Shown here one piece after another: positions 15,835 through 24,812 of a stretch of 48,841 nt of DNA. Source of the DNA: Akkermansiaceae bacterium UBA5689. GTDB taxonomy: Bacteria > Verrucomicrobiota > Verrucomicrobiia > Verrucomicrobiales > Akkermansiaceae. Location of the stretch: contig DIHT01000069.1 in NCBI GenBank assembly GCA_002420305.1, forward strand, positions 1-48,841, given 5' to 3'. Within the stretch, counting starts at the first letter, position 1; every line of letters begins with the position of its first letter. The notes under the pieces are model-generated. The model made no database searches and was not told the DNA's origin. It was given only the letters and a program-made list of their open reading frames with translations. Both the position numbers and the translations under genes were made by a program.

Positions 15835-18656
15835 GACTTCGATTCGCTCAGGGAATACTCCAGCACTTCAGTTACCAGGGTCTTTAAGCGGATGTTCTCC
15901 GGCTTCCGCCCGACAAACTCCCACAAGTGAAGGCGCTGAACAAGGTCCGGTTCGTGGCCGTTGGCATACTCAAAAAACTTCTTGGCGAAATTATAGGCGA
16001 TCTTGCGCTCGTCCGCGAGGAGGACCTTCTTCAATCCGAAGATGTTGCCAAACTTGTCGCCATTGATCTCGCCCGAGGCGTCCACGGAGCCTCCCACCTT
16101 GAAATAGCCCTTGGGACGATACTGAAACGTCCCACGGTGAGCTTGCTTGATCTTGTAGGTATCGCGCCACTCCCCCACCGCATCGAAGTTCTCCAAGGCA
16201 AATCCATACGGATCGATGCTCTTGTGACAGGCGTAGCACGCCTTGCTCTTCTTGTGTTGCTCGATCTGCTCCTTGAGCGTTTCAGCGTGATCGTGCTGCG
16301 GCTCGAGGGCTGGGACACTCTCGGGCGGCGGTGACAACGGCGTCCCCACAATGTTCTTGGAGATCCACGCTCCTCGTAAAATCGGCGAACTATCAAACCC
16401 GTCGGTGGTTACCTTCAGCACGCTCGCCATCGTCATGAGCCCGCCACGGGGACTTTCGGCCGGCAAGCTCACCTTCCGCATCTCCTGCCCGACCACACCC
16501 GGGATTCCGTAGTGCCGTGCCAAGCGCTGGTTGAGGAAAGTGAAATCCGAATCAATCAAGTACGCTGCGGACATGTCCTCCTGAATGAGGTGCTGAAGAT
16601 ATCTCCGCGTCTCGACCGGCAGGTAATGATTCATGAGATCATCAAAGAGAGGATAAAGTTTCAGCGAGGGCGTCACCTTGTTCAAGCCGCGCAGGTTCAA
16701 CCACTGGTCGCTGAACGAACGAATCATTCGCTCACTGCGTTCCTCTGCCAGCATCCGGGCAATCTCTCCCCGCAAGACTTCACCCCTGAGCTCGTTGGAC
16801 GCCGCGAGCTTCAAAAGCTCTTCATCCGGAACCGAGAGCCACAAACTCCGCGCGAGCTCCGCCGCCATCGCATATGACGAGTTGGAATACTCCCCCGGCG
16901 CCAGCAGGAATCGCGGCGAGCAGAGCACCGCCTTCATCCCGAGCTTCGCAGCCTGCGCAAAATCGCTTTCCTTGAGACCAGTCAACGCCGCATCGAAGTA
17001 GGGAGAGAGGTCCTCATCGCTGAGCTTCGAGGAAAAGGCCCGTTCCGCGAACCGGCGGATCACCCGCTTCAAGTCTTCCTCCGACCGGGAGACAACGGCG
17101 ACACGAGAGATCGCAACCGGCTCCGGGATTTCTGTGATTACATCCAGCTTCCCCACCGAGGCGATCGACTTGTTATCCAACTGCACCGAGTCAGTCACGA
17201 GGAACTTGATGAAGCGGCTCGTCGTCTCAGACGGAAAGATGATCGGCTGTTCGTTCGCGAGGCGCACATCGAGCCCTCCGCTCATGACCTTCTCTCCCCA
17301 TGACTTTACGTTATCCGAGAAGTAGATCTCGTAGGACTTCACGAGGCCGTTACCATTGCCTCCCGTCCATGTTGCAAAGGACAGCCCCTCGATCTCTGCC
17401 CCGCTCGGGTTCTCAAAAACCACAAAGTGCGGCGGTTTCGCCACCTTTGGCGAGAAGCGCGTGTGCCAGAAGGTCAGGTTCGACCCGTCCTGCATCTTCT
17501 CCTTCTCCATTCCCTCCTGAAAACTGCTCACCATGACCTTGCCACCAATCCGCTGCAAATTCGTCTGAAACCCTGTATTCTCAAGAGTCTCCCTTGACCC
17601 CGACCGCAGGGGCATTTCATCAAACACCATCTTGTAGGAGGTCGGCGGCCAGGAATCCAACAACGGACCACGCGCCTTCATCTGCTTGATGTAGATTCCT
17701 TCCTGCGGATTTCTGCTGCGAAAGTTATGCCGTGAATAGCAATGCACGGAAACGTTTTCCCCCGGCCTAAGAAACGCCCTAATAGTCTGTGATCTCACCT
17801 CGCGGTCACCCACCGAGATCACCCCAACCAACCGCTGTGGCTGCGGCCGGTCATCGGCGTAGTAGTACTTCCCGGCGTGCACCTGCAGACTGAGTTCGTT
17901 GGTAATCTTCGCCACCTTGGCGGCATCAAAGGTCAATTCATACCAACCCGCCACCGGCGGATCAAAGTTGTCGATGAAAAACGAGTAGCTGTTTCCGTTG
18001 TTCGCCCGCGTCCACGAGAAGAGCGTCCCCTCTTTATACGGTCTGTGATAGATCCGGTAAGTCTCGTGACTGTCCCGGATCTTGCTCGTCACCCATTGCT
18101 GCTCTGCCGGAAAACCATCCTCGGGAAAGGCGGCCTCGAGCATTTCGTCCGCGACTGAAAAGTAGGAAGTCAGCATTTCACGGCTTAACTTGATCTTCCG
18201 GTTCGAGTCGAAGTCATTGGTGCCGCGGTCTTCCGGAATCTCGCTCGCAAGATCCAGGCTCGTGCCCAAGAGGTCGTTCAAGGAATGCACGAACTCATGT
18301 CGGCTGATCCGGCGAAACGATCTTGGCGAGGCTTCCTCCTGTCTTTTCCCCAGCCAGTTCAGAACGGCCTGCTTCTCTTCCGCAGTCGGCTGCTCCTTAT
18401 CGGCCGGGGGCATCTTGCCGGCAAGGAGGTTCTCGAAGACGAGCGTACCGTCGAAATGCTCCTTCGCGAGGGCATCCTCGAGACTGAGGTCCCCCTTCTT
18501 CGTCGCAGAGTCGTGGCAGTCGAAGCAGTAGTGCTCCAAGATCTCGATCGCGTGTTCCTCCCTTTCCTCGTCGGCAATCACCACTCCATGCAGGAACACG
18601 GCTGCAAACAGAATCGCGATCCGCCCCAGGCTTGGGTGATGCATTCCTGCTCTCAT
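15831..18656 (-). CDS. DUF1592-type planctomycete cytochrome protein
   Basis: Secreted multidomain haem protein of 941 residues. Met5 would be an alternative start. The signal segment (IAILFAAVFLHGVVIA) is followed by a CxxCH haem site at residues 44-48 (CFDCH). Next comes a DUF1587-like region (RRISRHEFVHSLNDLLG), and then DUF1595/DUF1592 and a DUF1588 region with a second CxxCH (CYACHKSIDPYGFALENFD). A DUF1585-like tail closes the protein. This arrangement is the standard PVC planctomycete cytochrome layout. The domains suggest an envelope electron-transfer or oxidative role. No substrate is known. The last four bases overlap the DUF1552 start. Confidence 0.88.
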   Translation of the reverse strand: MRAGMHHPSLGRIAILFAAVFLHGVVIADEEREEHAIEILEHYCFDCHDSATKKGDLSLEDALAKEHFDGTLVFENLLAGKMPPADKEQPTAEEKQAVLNWLGKRQEEASPRSFRRISRHEFVHSLNDLLGTSLDLASEIPEDRGTNDFDSNRKIKLSREMLTSYFSVADEMLEAAFPEDGFPAEQQWVTSKIRDSHETYRIYHRPYKEGTLFSWTRANNGNSYSFFIDNFDPPVAGWYELTFDAAKVAKITNELSLQVHAGKYYYADDRPQPQRLVGVISVGDREVRSQTIRAFLRPGENVSVHCYSRHNFRSRNPQEGIYIKQMKARGPLLDSWPPTSYKMVFDEMPLRSGSRETLENTGFQTNLQRIGGKVMVSSFQEGMEKEKMQDGSNLTFWHTRFSPKVAKPPHFVVFENPSGAEIEGLSFATWTGGNGNGLVKSYEIYFSDNVKSWGEKVMSGGLDVRLANEQPIIFPSETTSRFIKFLVTDSVQLDNKSIASVGKLDVITEIPEPVAISRVAVVSRSEEDLKRVIRRFAERAFSSKLSDEDLSPYFDAALTGLKESDFAQAAKLGMKAVLCSPRFLLAPGEYSNSSYAMAAELARSLWLSVPDEELLKLAASNELRGEVLRGEIARMLAEERSERMIRSFSDQWLNLRGLNKVTPSLKLYPLFDDLMNHYLPVETRRYLQHLIQEDMSAAYLIDSDFTFLNQRLARHYGIPGVVGQEMRKVSLPAESPRGGLMTMASVLKVTTDGFDSSPILRGAWISKNIVGTPLSPPPESVPALEPQHDHAETLKEQIEQHKKSKACYACHKSIDPYGFALENFDAVGEWRDTYKIKQAHRGTFQYRPKGYFKVGGSVDASGEINGDKFGNIFGLKKVLLADERKIAYNFAKKFFEYANGHEPDLVQRLHLWEFVGRKPENIRLKTLVTEVLEYSLSESKS

Positions 18657-18893
18657 GATTCAGTGATCGGCTGCCGTGATTCCCTCGGGCGTTTTCTTCA
18701 TGCGTTGCACGATCTCCGGATAACGGGCATGGAGATTGCCCGCCTCCCCAAGACCCTCTTTGGTGAAACCGAAGGGTCGGCCAGGCACAAGAACCGGTAT
18801 GAAAAGAGGGATTCGTTTCACACGCTATCCCAGTTTCCCGTTTATTCCCGCGATCTGCTTTCCTGCAGCCGGAACCTCGCCCGGCCTGAATGA

Positions 18894-20228
18894 TCAGAGC
18901 GTCCAACCCTTCCGGTAGGGACGATGAAGGAGGGCGCTGGCCCCGGCGTGATCAGGGATCTCCCCGGTCAGAGTGTCATAGTGGAAGGGCTCACCCACGA
19001 TCCCAGCGATATTAGTCAACTGGATCAGCTCGGTGAGCGGCCCCCCGATCGCAAAACTGGAGAAGGTCTCCCCCTTACCCTTACAGGCCTCAATCCATTC
19101 TCGGTGATGACCAACACCTCGCGCCAATGTTTTCGGTGGCTCCTTGATCGAACCCTTGTCTTTGGACAGGATCTCCGAACTCGTATTCCATGGGTTTGAC
19201 GAGTAAATGCTTCCCTTGGTTCCGATGAGCAAGGATCCAAAGGACCCCGGCTGCTTTCCGTGAAGCAAGTCCGCGGAAGGCCGCATCTTCTCGCCGCTGG
19301 AAACGGTCAACTTCACCGCCGGAAGGTCACCACGGGCGGGAATGTGGAAATGCACCCGAGTTGAAGCCGGGTAGCCTTCCGCATGAACCCCGGTAGCCTC
19401 ACCCTCGATCCGGATTCGCTTGGCCTTGCTGGAACCACCGGGCTCCCAGAGCTCTCCAAGGTTGAGGCAACGAAAGAGAAAGTTCCCGGTATGACAGCCC
19501 ATATCTCCCAGACTACCACTCCCAAAATGCCGCCAGCCTCTCCAGATGAAGGGAAGATAGCTGGGGTGATAAGGCCGTTCGGAGGCTGGTCCAAGCCAGA
19601 GATCCCAGTCGAGGTTCTTGGGAACCGCGGGGGTATCCTTGGGGCGGGTCATGGTGGCGCTTCCATCACTTACCCAGAGATATGCGTTCTCGACAGGTCC
19701 CACCGTTCCGGCAGCGCCCCATTCGGTAGCCCGGCGCACACCCTCGGAAGCCGACCCCTGATTACCCATCTGAGTCACCACCTTGTGCTTGGCAGCCGTC
19801 AGGCGCATCATGCGGGCCTCGTGCACGGTGCGAGTCAGCGGCTTCTCACAGTAGACATGCTTACCCTGCTTCATGGCACCAACCGCGGCGACGGCATGAG
19901 TATGATCCGGGGTGCAGACCACAACCGCATCGATCTCCTTATCCATCTCTGAAAGCATCAGCCGGAAATCCGTGTAACGCTTGGTCCCGGAATACTGCTT
20001 CAACATCTGGGCCGCGCGTTTCTCATCAACATCACAAACCGCCACGACGTTCTCCCCGGAAACCCCGCGGGTATTACTGACTCCTTGTCCCCCGACCCCG
20101 ATACAGGCCACGCTCAGTTTTTCGTTCGCCTTGTATCCGAAGGCAACTTGGCTGCTGCAGATCAGGAGACCAGCCCCTGTCGACCCCTTGAGAAATCCGC
20201 GACGATCCAAAGATGTGTGCTTACCCAT
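18894..20228 (-). CDS. Gfo/Idh/MocA-family oxidoreductase, Tat-exported
   Basis: NAD(P)-dependent sugar or polyol oxidoreductase family member of 444 residues. Arg9-Arg10 sit in a twin-arginine signal (LDRRGFLKGSTGAG). The Rossmann motif GVGGQG is at about 44-49. Glu128-Lys129-Pro130 in HVYCEKPLTRT supplies the family's catalytic lysine. GDMGCHTGNF matches the region that in this exported PVC subfamily usually carries substrate-binding histidines. Such exported members may carry a tightly bound cofactor as in glucose-fructose oxidoreductase, but that is inference. It lies on the same strand as the DUF1592 gene, separated by 237 bp with no clear terminator. Confidence 0.9.
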   Translation of the reverse strand: MGKHTSLDRRGFLKGSTGAGLLICSSQVAFGYKANEKLSVACIGVGGQGVSNTRGVSGENVVAVCDVDEKRAAQMLKQYSGTKRYTDFRLMLSEMDKEIDAVVVCTPDHTHAVAAVGAMKQGKHVYCEKPLTRTVHEARMMRLTAAKHKVVTQMGNQGSASEGVRRATEWGAAGTVGPVENAYLWVSDGSATMTRPKDTPAVPKNLDWDLWLGPASERPYHPSYLPFIWRGWRHFGSGSLGDMGCHTGNFLFRCLNLGELWEPGGSSKAKRIRIEGEATGVHAEGYPASTRVHFHIPARGDLPAVKLTVSSGEKMRPSADLLHGKQPGSFGSLLIGTKGSIYSSNPWNTSSEILSKDKGSIKEPPKTLARGVGHHREWIEACKGKGETFSSFAIGGPLTELIQLTNIAGIVGEPFHYDTLTGEIPDHAGASALLHRPYRKGWTL

Positions 20229-20257
20229 ATCCGCCTTGTTTCCCCCAATCGCGGCCC

Positions 20258-20307
20258 GATCGCAAGAAAACTCGCGATCATTGGGATCGCTGTGATCACA
20301 CGATCGC
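20258..20307. promoter_or_regulatory. Cluster of GATCGC boxes with a TGTGATCACA palindrome
   Basis: GATCGC occurs at 20258, 20285 and 20302 and inverted (GCGATC) at 20274. The 20274 and 20285 copies form a 6-bp stem with a 5-nt loop. A perfect palindrome, TGTGATCACA, sits at 20291-20300 between two boxes. The cluster is 30-80 bp upstream of the exported Gfo/Idh/MocA gene (minus strand), a plausible operator position. TGTGA-TCACA resembles CRP/FNR-type half sites, but with no spacer it is not a canonical CRP site. Confidence 0.35.
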
Positions 20308-20428
20308 AGGATTCGACCCGGTCGGCCCCCCTATCTCATCGGTTCAGGGATACTAACCTTGGAGGCAAAGGGGGCAGGCAGGAGGAGAAACCTCGCGGCC
20401 AATCCTCCACCAAGCCAGAAACCCTGCT

Positions 20429-22471
20429 TCACGGTTCGACAGGAAGCCCTCCTGGAACATCCGTAACCCATGGATACAGACTGAAACGGTAGCGATAGAG
20501 GGCCGCGACTCTCTCCCGCGGAAGGGTCGACTGATTTCCCCGGCCGATGTTGGTATACCATCCATTCTGAAACGTTGCATTGAGGTGGCCGTAGTTGGCT
20601 CCAATCGTTATCCATTCCACATCATCCTGCCCCCTCAGTTGAAGCTCGCACATGGTGTCCGGCGGAAGCGTCTGAAAGAAGGTGGTCACCCCCACGTTTG
20701 AGCCATTGGCGGTCACTTCCAGCGGGATGGAGGGGTGGCTGACTGGATCAAGAGGATCGGTGTTAAAGATGTATTCCAGCATGTTGGAGTAGGCATCGTT
20801 GTCCGGGTCGGAAAGAGCTCCGCTGGTTGTGGAGTCCGTCAATTGACCCTCCGTGAAGGTCCTTGTACGCCACGCCTCCATCGGGCTCATGAGATTCAGA
20901 GGAACAGGAAGACGGACCCGTGGTGCCTTTGTTGGAAGAGGAAGGAATTCAACCACGAACTGATCCTCTCCGGAGCGCGGGGTATAAGTTAAATCGGAAG
21001 GCAAGGAATAGATCCCATACCATCCGGGAGACGCCCCCCCTAAACGGGCGATTCTTATCGATCCCGTCTCAGGTTGTGTCACCACAGTGGGGAGGGCAAT
21101 GGAATCGGGAAGCGGGAGAAGGATATTCGACTGGAAGGAAGCGACTGAAATGGCGCGGAGCGATGCCCCATCGTCACCCACGCTACTGGCGATCCAGATG
21201 TAAATACCGATGGGATCGGACACGCCGCCCTCGGTAGTGATTCGGTAGCTCAACGTCGTCACCCCTTCGAACCCCTCTGCGGGTTGAAACTGAAAATTCC
21301 CAGTCACTGGATCGACCCCTGTAACAGTGCCCTCTGCCTGTGAATCATCGATTTCAAGATCGACGATTTCCTGGAATGGCACTCCATTTTCATCAAGCAG
21401 ATTGTCATTACTGTAGAGGTTGCGCTGAAGATTACTCGTATCCAAGGCCTCGTCGGTCCGGGTGCTGAACCAGTCTGGTTGCCCAGTCACCGCAACCGGG
21501 GCAGGAAGAACCGAAATCGCTACTTCGGCCTCCTCCACCCGGGTCAACCGGAGAGCGTCCAACTGAAACCCGAGGTCTGAGCTAGCTGCTCCGTTCTGCT
21601 GGTTGTTTGCCCGAGCGTTGTGCATGGAAAATCCAAAACAGTGGTCCCCGGCGGCGAGTTCTACGGCATCGATCTCGATCAGATTCTGGGCCGTCTCCCC
21701 CGGACCAAAGGCGAAGCCGGCATTGGTGCCCTCCACCATGAGAAAATAGCCCGCAGGGGCCGTCCGTGCCATCATGGCCCCGGGCTCGAAGGAGCGGAAC
21801 AACTCCTGCCCGTTGAGAAAGGCTATCACACCGTCATCCCGTCTTACGGTCGCGTTGAGTCGATAAACCCCGGATTCGGCAATTCGGAACGCAGTTCGCG
21901 CATATCCCGTGTAGCGCCTTCCGTTGATCGGAAGCGCCAGGCTGGTGTCAGGTGAGATTCCAAACACTCCATTATTTTGCGAATCTCCAAACTGGCCATA
22001 ACCAATAAGACCTCTCGCGCGCACCCACGACCTCGGAACCTCAAAGGCAAGCGTGCTCCAGACCTCATCGAAGTTAGGAACATCAAGAGCTGGGGGCGTT
22101 CCGTCGACGGGACTAAAAGCTCTCCAAGTCGTCCTGGACGAAAGGACCGTGACCGGTTCCGCAACCGAAGCCCAGTAACTGAAGACATCATCGCCTGAGA
22201 AATTCGGATCTGGCTGGTAAGTGAATCTGCCATTCTCGTTGAGAAGCAGGGTTCCATGTTCCGGCTGCTGACTGATCCGTGCAGTCACGGATGAGAGATC
22301 CGGGTCGATGGCATCATTCTCAAAAATGCCCGGGTTCTGCTTGCCATCAACTACCAGCACTTCTCCCTGATTTATCGTATAGGCATCATCTGTGACCGCC
22401 TGTCCGTAAAGAGGCGGAGAGACAGAAATGAACCCTAGAAAAAAGAGAACGATGAACACATGCTGTTTCAT
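20429..22471 (-). CDS. Secreted cadherin-like protein
   Basis: Protein of 680 residues from the Met that opens a clear signal peptide (MKQHVFIVLFFLGFISV, cleavage near YGQA). An upstream in-frame start at 22654 adds 61 residues without signal character. The N-terminal mature part (DDAYTINQGEVLVVDG, then PEHGTLLLNENGRFTYQPD) is a bacterial cadherin-like Ig-fold repeat. A second such repeat lies near mid-protein (GTVTGVDPVTGNFQFQP). Between them is a lectin-like region with DDGVIAFLNGQELFRS. A short DPDNDAYSNMLEY segment, typical of secreted verrucomicrobial proteins, comes before the last 120 residues. Probable surface or extracellular adhesive role; no catalytic motif was seen. Confidence 0.75.
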   Translation of the reverse strand: MKQHVFIVLFFLGFISVSPPLYGQAVTDDAYTINQGEVLVVDGKQNPGIFENDAIDPDLSSVTARISQQPEHGTLLLNENGRFTYQPDPNFSGDDVFSYWASVAEPVTVLSSRTTWRAFSPVDGTPPALDVPNFDEVWSTLAFEVPRSWVRARGLIGYGQFGDSQNNGVFGISPDTSLALPINGRRYTGYARTAFRIAESGVYRLNATVRRDDGVIAFLNGQELFRSFEPGAMMARTAPAGYFLMVEGTNAGFAFGPGETAQNLIEIDAVELAAGDHCFGFSMHNARANNQQNGAASSDLGFQLDALRLTRVEEAEVAISVLPAPVAVTGQPDWFSTRTDEALDTSNLQRNLYSNDNLLDENGVPFQEIVDLEIDDSQAEGTVTGVDPVTGNFQFQPAEGFEGVTTLSYRITTEGGVSDPIGIYIWIASSVGDDGASLRAISVASFQSNILLPLPDSIALPTVVTQPETGSIRIARLGGASPGWYGIYSLPSDLTYTPRSGEDQFVVEFLPLPTKAPRVRLPVPLNLMSPMEAWRTRTFTEGQLTDSTTSGALSDPDNDAYSNMLEYIFNTDPLDPVSHPSIPLEVTANGSNVGVTTFFQTLPPDTMCELQLRGQDDVEWITIGANYGHLNATFQNGWYTNIGRGNQSTLPRERVAALYRYRFSLYPWVTDVPGGLPVEP

Positions 22472-22544
22472 CCTTCCCGCTGCGCCTTCTCGTTCCCGGG
22501 AACTGATTGCAGAGCCCGATAAGAGCAACTCGGGGTCAATGAGG

Positions 22545-22561
22545 GTTAACGAAGCGTTAAC
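22545..22561. promoter_or_regulatory. Perfect 7-bp inverted repeat (GTTAACG-AAG-CGTTAAC)
   Basis: A 17-bp symmetric site with a 3-nt centre lies 74-90 bp upstream of the cadherin-like gene start. It is a good operator candidate for that minus-strand gene. If translation began at 22654 this DNA would be coding, so the site also bears on start choice. Confidence 0.32.
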
Positions 22562-22978
22562 TTGTTTCTGTAACGCTGAAGCGGCATGATTGCTGATGAA
22601 AGAACCGGGCGCTGACGCCGTGACCCGAAAAGTAGGCATTTGGTATGATTTCATCTTTATTACTACGCGGTTGTTCTACGTAAGAAAGGGGGGTCATCTT
22701 TCAGTACTTCGTTGGTTATCAGTGATATAGCAGACAGCATGCCATCCCGTAAAACCGCGAGGACTAAGGGAGCCAATATCGGAGCATGAGCACACAACCC
22801 AGGGTGTCGGCCTCCCGCTCAGGCGTCAGCAAATTGGAAGAGTTCCGCGTCCTGAACAGCTCCACAGGCCAGCGTCCCTCCAACGAGCGACTCACCATTA
22901 TTCCTACATCAGGAACAGGACAGTGCTCCAAGTGTGACATAGGCACGTTCTATTTTGATCGACTTCCTGTTATAGCTT

Positions 22979-23248
22979 ATGCCGGAGGCTATGACAAAAT
23001 TAAGCACGGAAGCGCTCGCGGCGAAGCGTTTGCGCAGGAAATCAATGCTCGTGGAAGCAGCACCGGACGATCCTATCTACTCACGTGGGTGGCAAGTCGG
23101 GTCAGCGCCCGCCTTCAGAGTGTCTACGGTGACTTCGCAACCGAACGAAACGGATAAAGAAAATCAACCTCATCCGGGACTCGTTCTCCCCATAGATCCA
23201 AATGCCATTGGGGAACTGGAGCTTATCAACCCTGACGGGTCTGACTAG
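22979..23248 (+). CDS. Doubtful small hypothetical protein
   Basis: A frame of 89 codons; the second Met at 22991 may be the real start. The product begins with a basic helix-like segment (AAKRLRRKSMLVEAA) and has an acidic end (PNAIGELELINPDGSD). It reads more like protein than the overlapping frame from 22786. No family is recognised, there is no ribosome-binding site, and it lies in a gene-poor stretch. It may be a remnant or a chance frame. Confidence 0.25.
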   Translation: MPEAMTKLSTEALAAKRLRRKSMLVEAAPDDPIYSRGWQVGSAPAFRVSTVTSQPNETDKENQPHPGLVLPIDPNAIGELELINPDGSD

Positions 23249-23654
23249 ATGCGTTTATCCAGCACTATAGCCTTGCGCTTGTGCGGCAGGAGGAGTTGGA
23301 GCGTGGCGAAAAGTAACCCCCGCTTACGATGGGTAAAATTACGTACAGGACATTGAGCAACGGGGAAGCGTTGAAGAAATACGGGAGAAGCTCACTCGTC
23401 TTCGTGGGAGGCCCCGGACTCATCCCAGAGCATACTCCCACGAGCAATGAGGCGCCGGACCAGAAGCAGGTGGAAACGGGCGAGGACAATCGTGCCCCCT
23501 CAGGCAAAACAAGTTCAGGGCGTTAGAAATCTGTTGCCAGTTTGTTGCCCGCTCAGGATGCATTCAGGTGTATTTCCCTGCCTGCCCTCGGAGAGACATA
23601 AACCCCCTCAATCTCAGGGAATTCCTGTAATTAAAGCGGTTCGCGGAAAAACGC

Positions 23655-23731
23655 TGGAGGCGGCGGTCGGATTCGAACCGACGAATAACGGTTTTGCAAA
23701 CCGTCGCCTTAGGCCACTTGGCTACGCCGCC
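23655..23731 (-). tRNA. tRNA-Cys (GCA)
   Basis: Read on the minus strand, the gene starts GGCGGCG at 23731 and closes the acceptor stem with CGCCGCC, discriminator T and an encoded CCA (23657-23655). The anticodon arm ACGGT-TTGCAAA-ACCGT carries GCA, decoding UGC/UGU. The T arm (GTCGG-TTCGAAT-CCGAC) is perfect, and the U73 discriminator is a cysteine identity element. All stems pair, so it should be functional. Confidence 0.95.
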
Positions 23732-23840
23732 ATCTCAAAGCGTCCCGGGTGGTAATCCCGTTCTCCCCCGCTGTCAATAATTGGTCTTACTCCGCCGAGT
23801 TGATGCTTTCCCTGGGCCGGGAACTCCTCAGAATTAACGA

Positions 23841-24812
23841 ATGTCATGTGTCTTCAGAGGTCCGATATTCCTTGGCCTTTTCTGCACATTGGTGAGCTCA
23901 GGCGCACTCCGTGGCGAACAAAAGGTGTCCTTTGAACTGCGGGACGGAGACCGGGTCGCGTTTCTTGGCAACTCCTTCTTTGAACGGGCCCGGCACCATG
24001 GATACCTCGAGACCTCCCTCGCTCTTTGCTGGCCGGAGAGAAAAATCACCTTCCGAAATCTTGGGTGGGATGGTGACACCGTTTTCGGGCACTCCCGAAC
24101 CGGAGGTCGACGTCGATCCGTTTTCGGCGATCCAGAGGAAGGGTTCGGTAAAATGATGGCCCACCTCCAGCAACTTGATCCCACCGTCATTTTTGTCGCC
24201 TATGGCTGGAACGAGTCCTTCGATGGGGCTCAGGGCCTCACGCGGTTCCACGCGGGTCTCACCCGGCTGCTCCGAGAAGCCGGAACACCAACCCGTCGTT
24301 TCGTCCTGATCACCCCTGTCCCCCTGGAAAAGGGGTTCGGTACTGAACTTCCCTCGAGACAGACGACCAGTCCTCCGGCCACAAGCTATCTCAACGACCG
24401 CAACTCCATCCTGAAATCCTATCGCGATATTATCGCATCCGTCGCCCAGGAAGGAGGTCATCACTTGGTGGATCTCTTCGAGGCTCTCCATAAATTCGAG
24501 GGCTCCTACACGACCACCGGGATGCACCCCAGCGCGAGAGGATATCAGAGCATCACCACCATCATGGCTCGGGATCTTCGACTTCCGGATCCCGTAATCG
24601 CCCTCGACTCCAAAGAGGCTACCGCCCTGCGTAGGACCATTCTGAAGAAGAACACCCTGTATTTCCATCGCTGGCGACCTCGGAACGATGCTTTTGTCTA
24701 CGGCGAACGCAAGAGCGAGCAAGTGATCGCCCAGGGCGAACCTGAACAATTCGAACCCTTTGTGAGGAAGCTGGAAAATCACATCCGCGAACAATTAGAG
24801 GCTCTGCGATGA
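23841..24812 (+). CDS. SGNH/GDSL-type hydrolase, secreted
   Basis: Exported esterase/lipase-like protein of 323 residues with an N-terminal signal (IFLGLFCTLVSSGALRG). Block I is FLGNSFF, with Ser45 as probable nucleophile and Asn in place of the usual Asp of GDS. Block II includes GWDGDTV, and block III is FVAYGWNES, giving the catalytic Asn. The C-terminal block has GMHPSARGY with the catalytic His; no Asp sits three residues before this His as usual. Targets may be acyl or acetyl groups on polysaccharides. Its stop overlaps the start of the downstream PVC haem protein (ATGA), a strong sign of joint function. Confidence 0.85.
   Translation: MSCVFRGPIFLGLFCTLVSSGALRGEQKVSFELRDGDRVAFLGNSFFERARHHGYLETSLALCWPERKITFRNLGWDGDTVFGHSRTGGRRRSVFGDPEEGFGKMMAHLQQLDPTVIFVAYGWNESFDGAQGLTRFHAGLTRLLREAGTPTRRFVLITPVPLEKGFGTELPSRQTTSPPATSYLNDRNSILKSYRDIIASVAQEGGHHLVDLFEALHKFEGSYTTTGMHPSARGYQSITTIMARDLRLPDPVIALDSKEATALRRTILKKNTLYFHRWRPRNDAFVYGERKSEQVIAQGEPEQFEPFVRKLENHIREQLEALR

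Larger units (their letters stand above)
22472..23654. other. Gene-poor stretch beside tRNA-Cys, possible relic
   Basis: About 1.2 kb with no convincing gene. It holds the promoter side of the cadherin-like gene at its left end and a few short overlapping frames. On its right it touches the 3' (CCA) end of the tRNA-Cys gene, a common attachment side for integrative elements. TGTTGCC is repeated twice within 18 bp near 23530-23548. No integrase motif and no second copy of the tRNA 3' end was recognised, so the idea of an old integrated element is only inference. Confidence 0.35.

Noticed and set aside
22786..23157. Plus-strand frame of 123 codons
   Set aside because: It overlaps a frame with more protein-like composition, has no recognisable domain and no ribosome-binding site.
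23447..23755. Plus-strand frame of 102 codons ending in a GFEPTNNGFANRRLRPLGYAA-like product
   Set aside because: This is the well-known false protein made by reading the antisense strand of a tRNA gene; here it covers tRNA-Cys.
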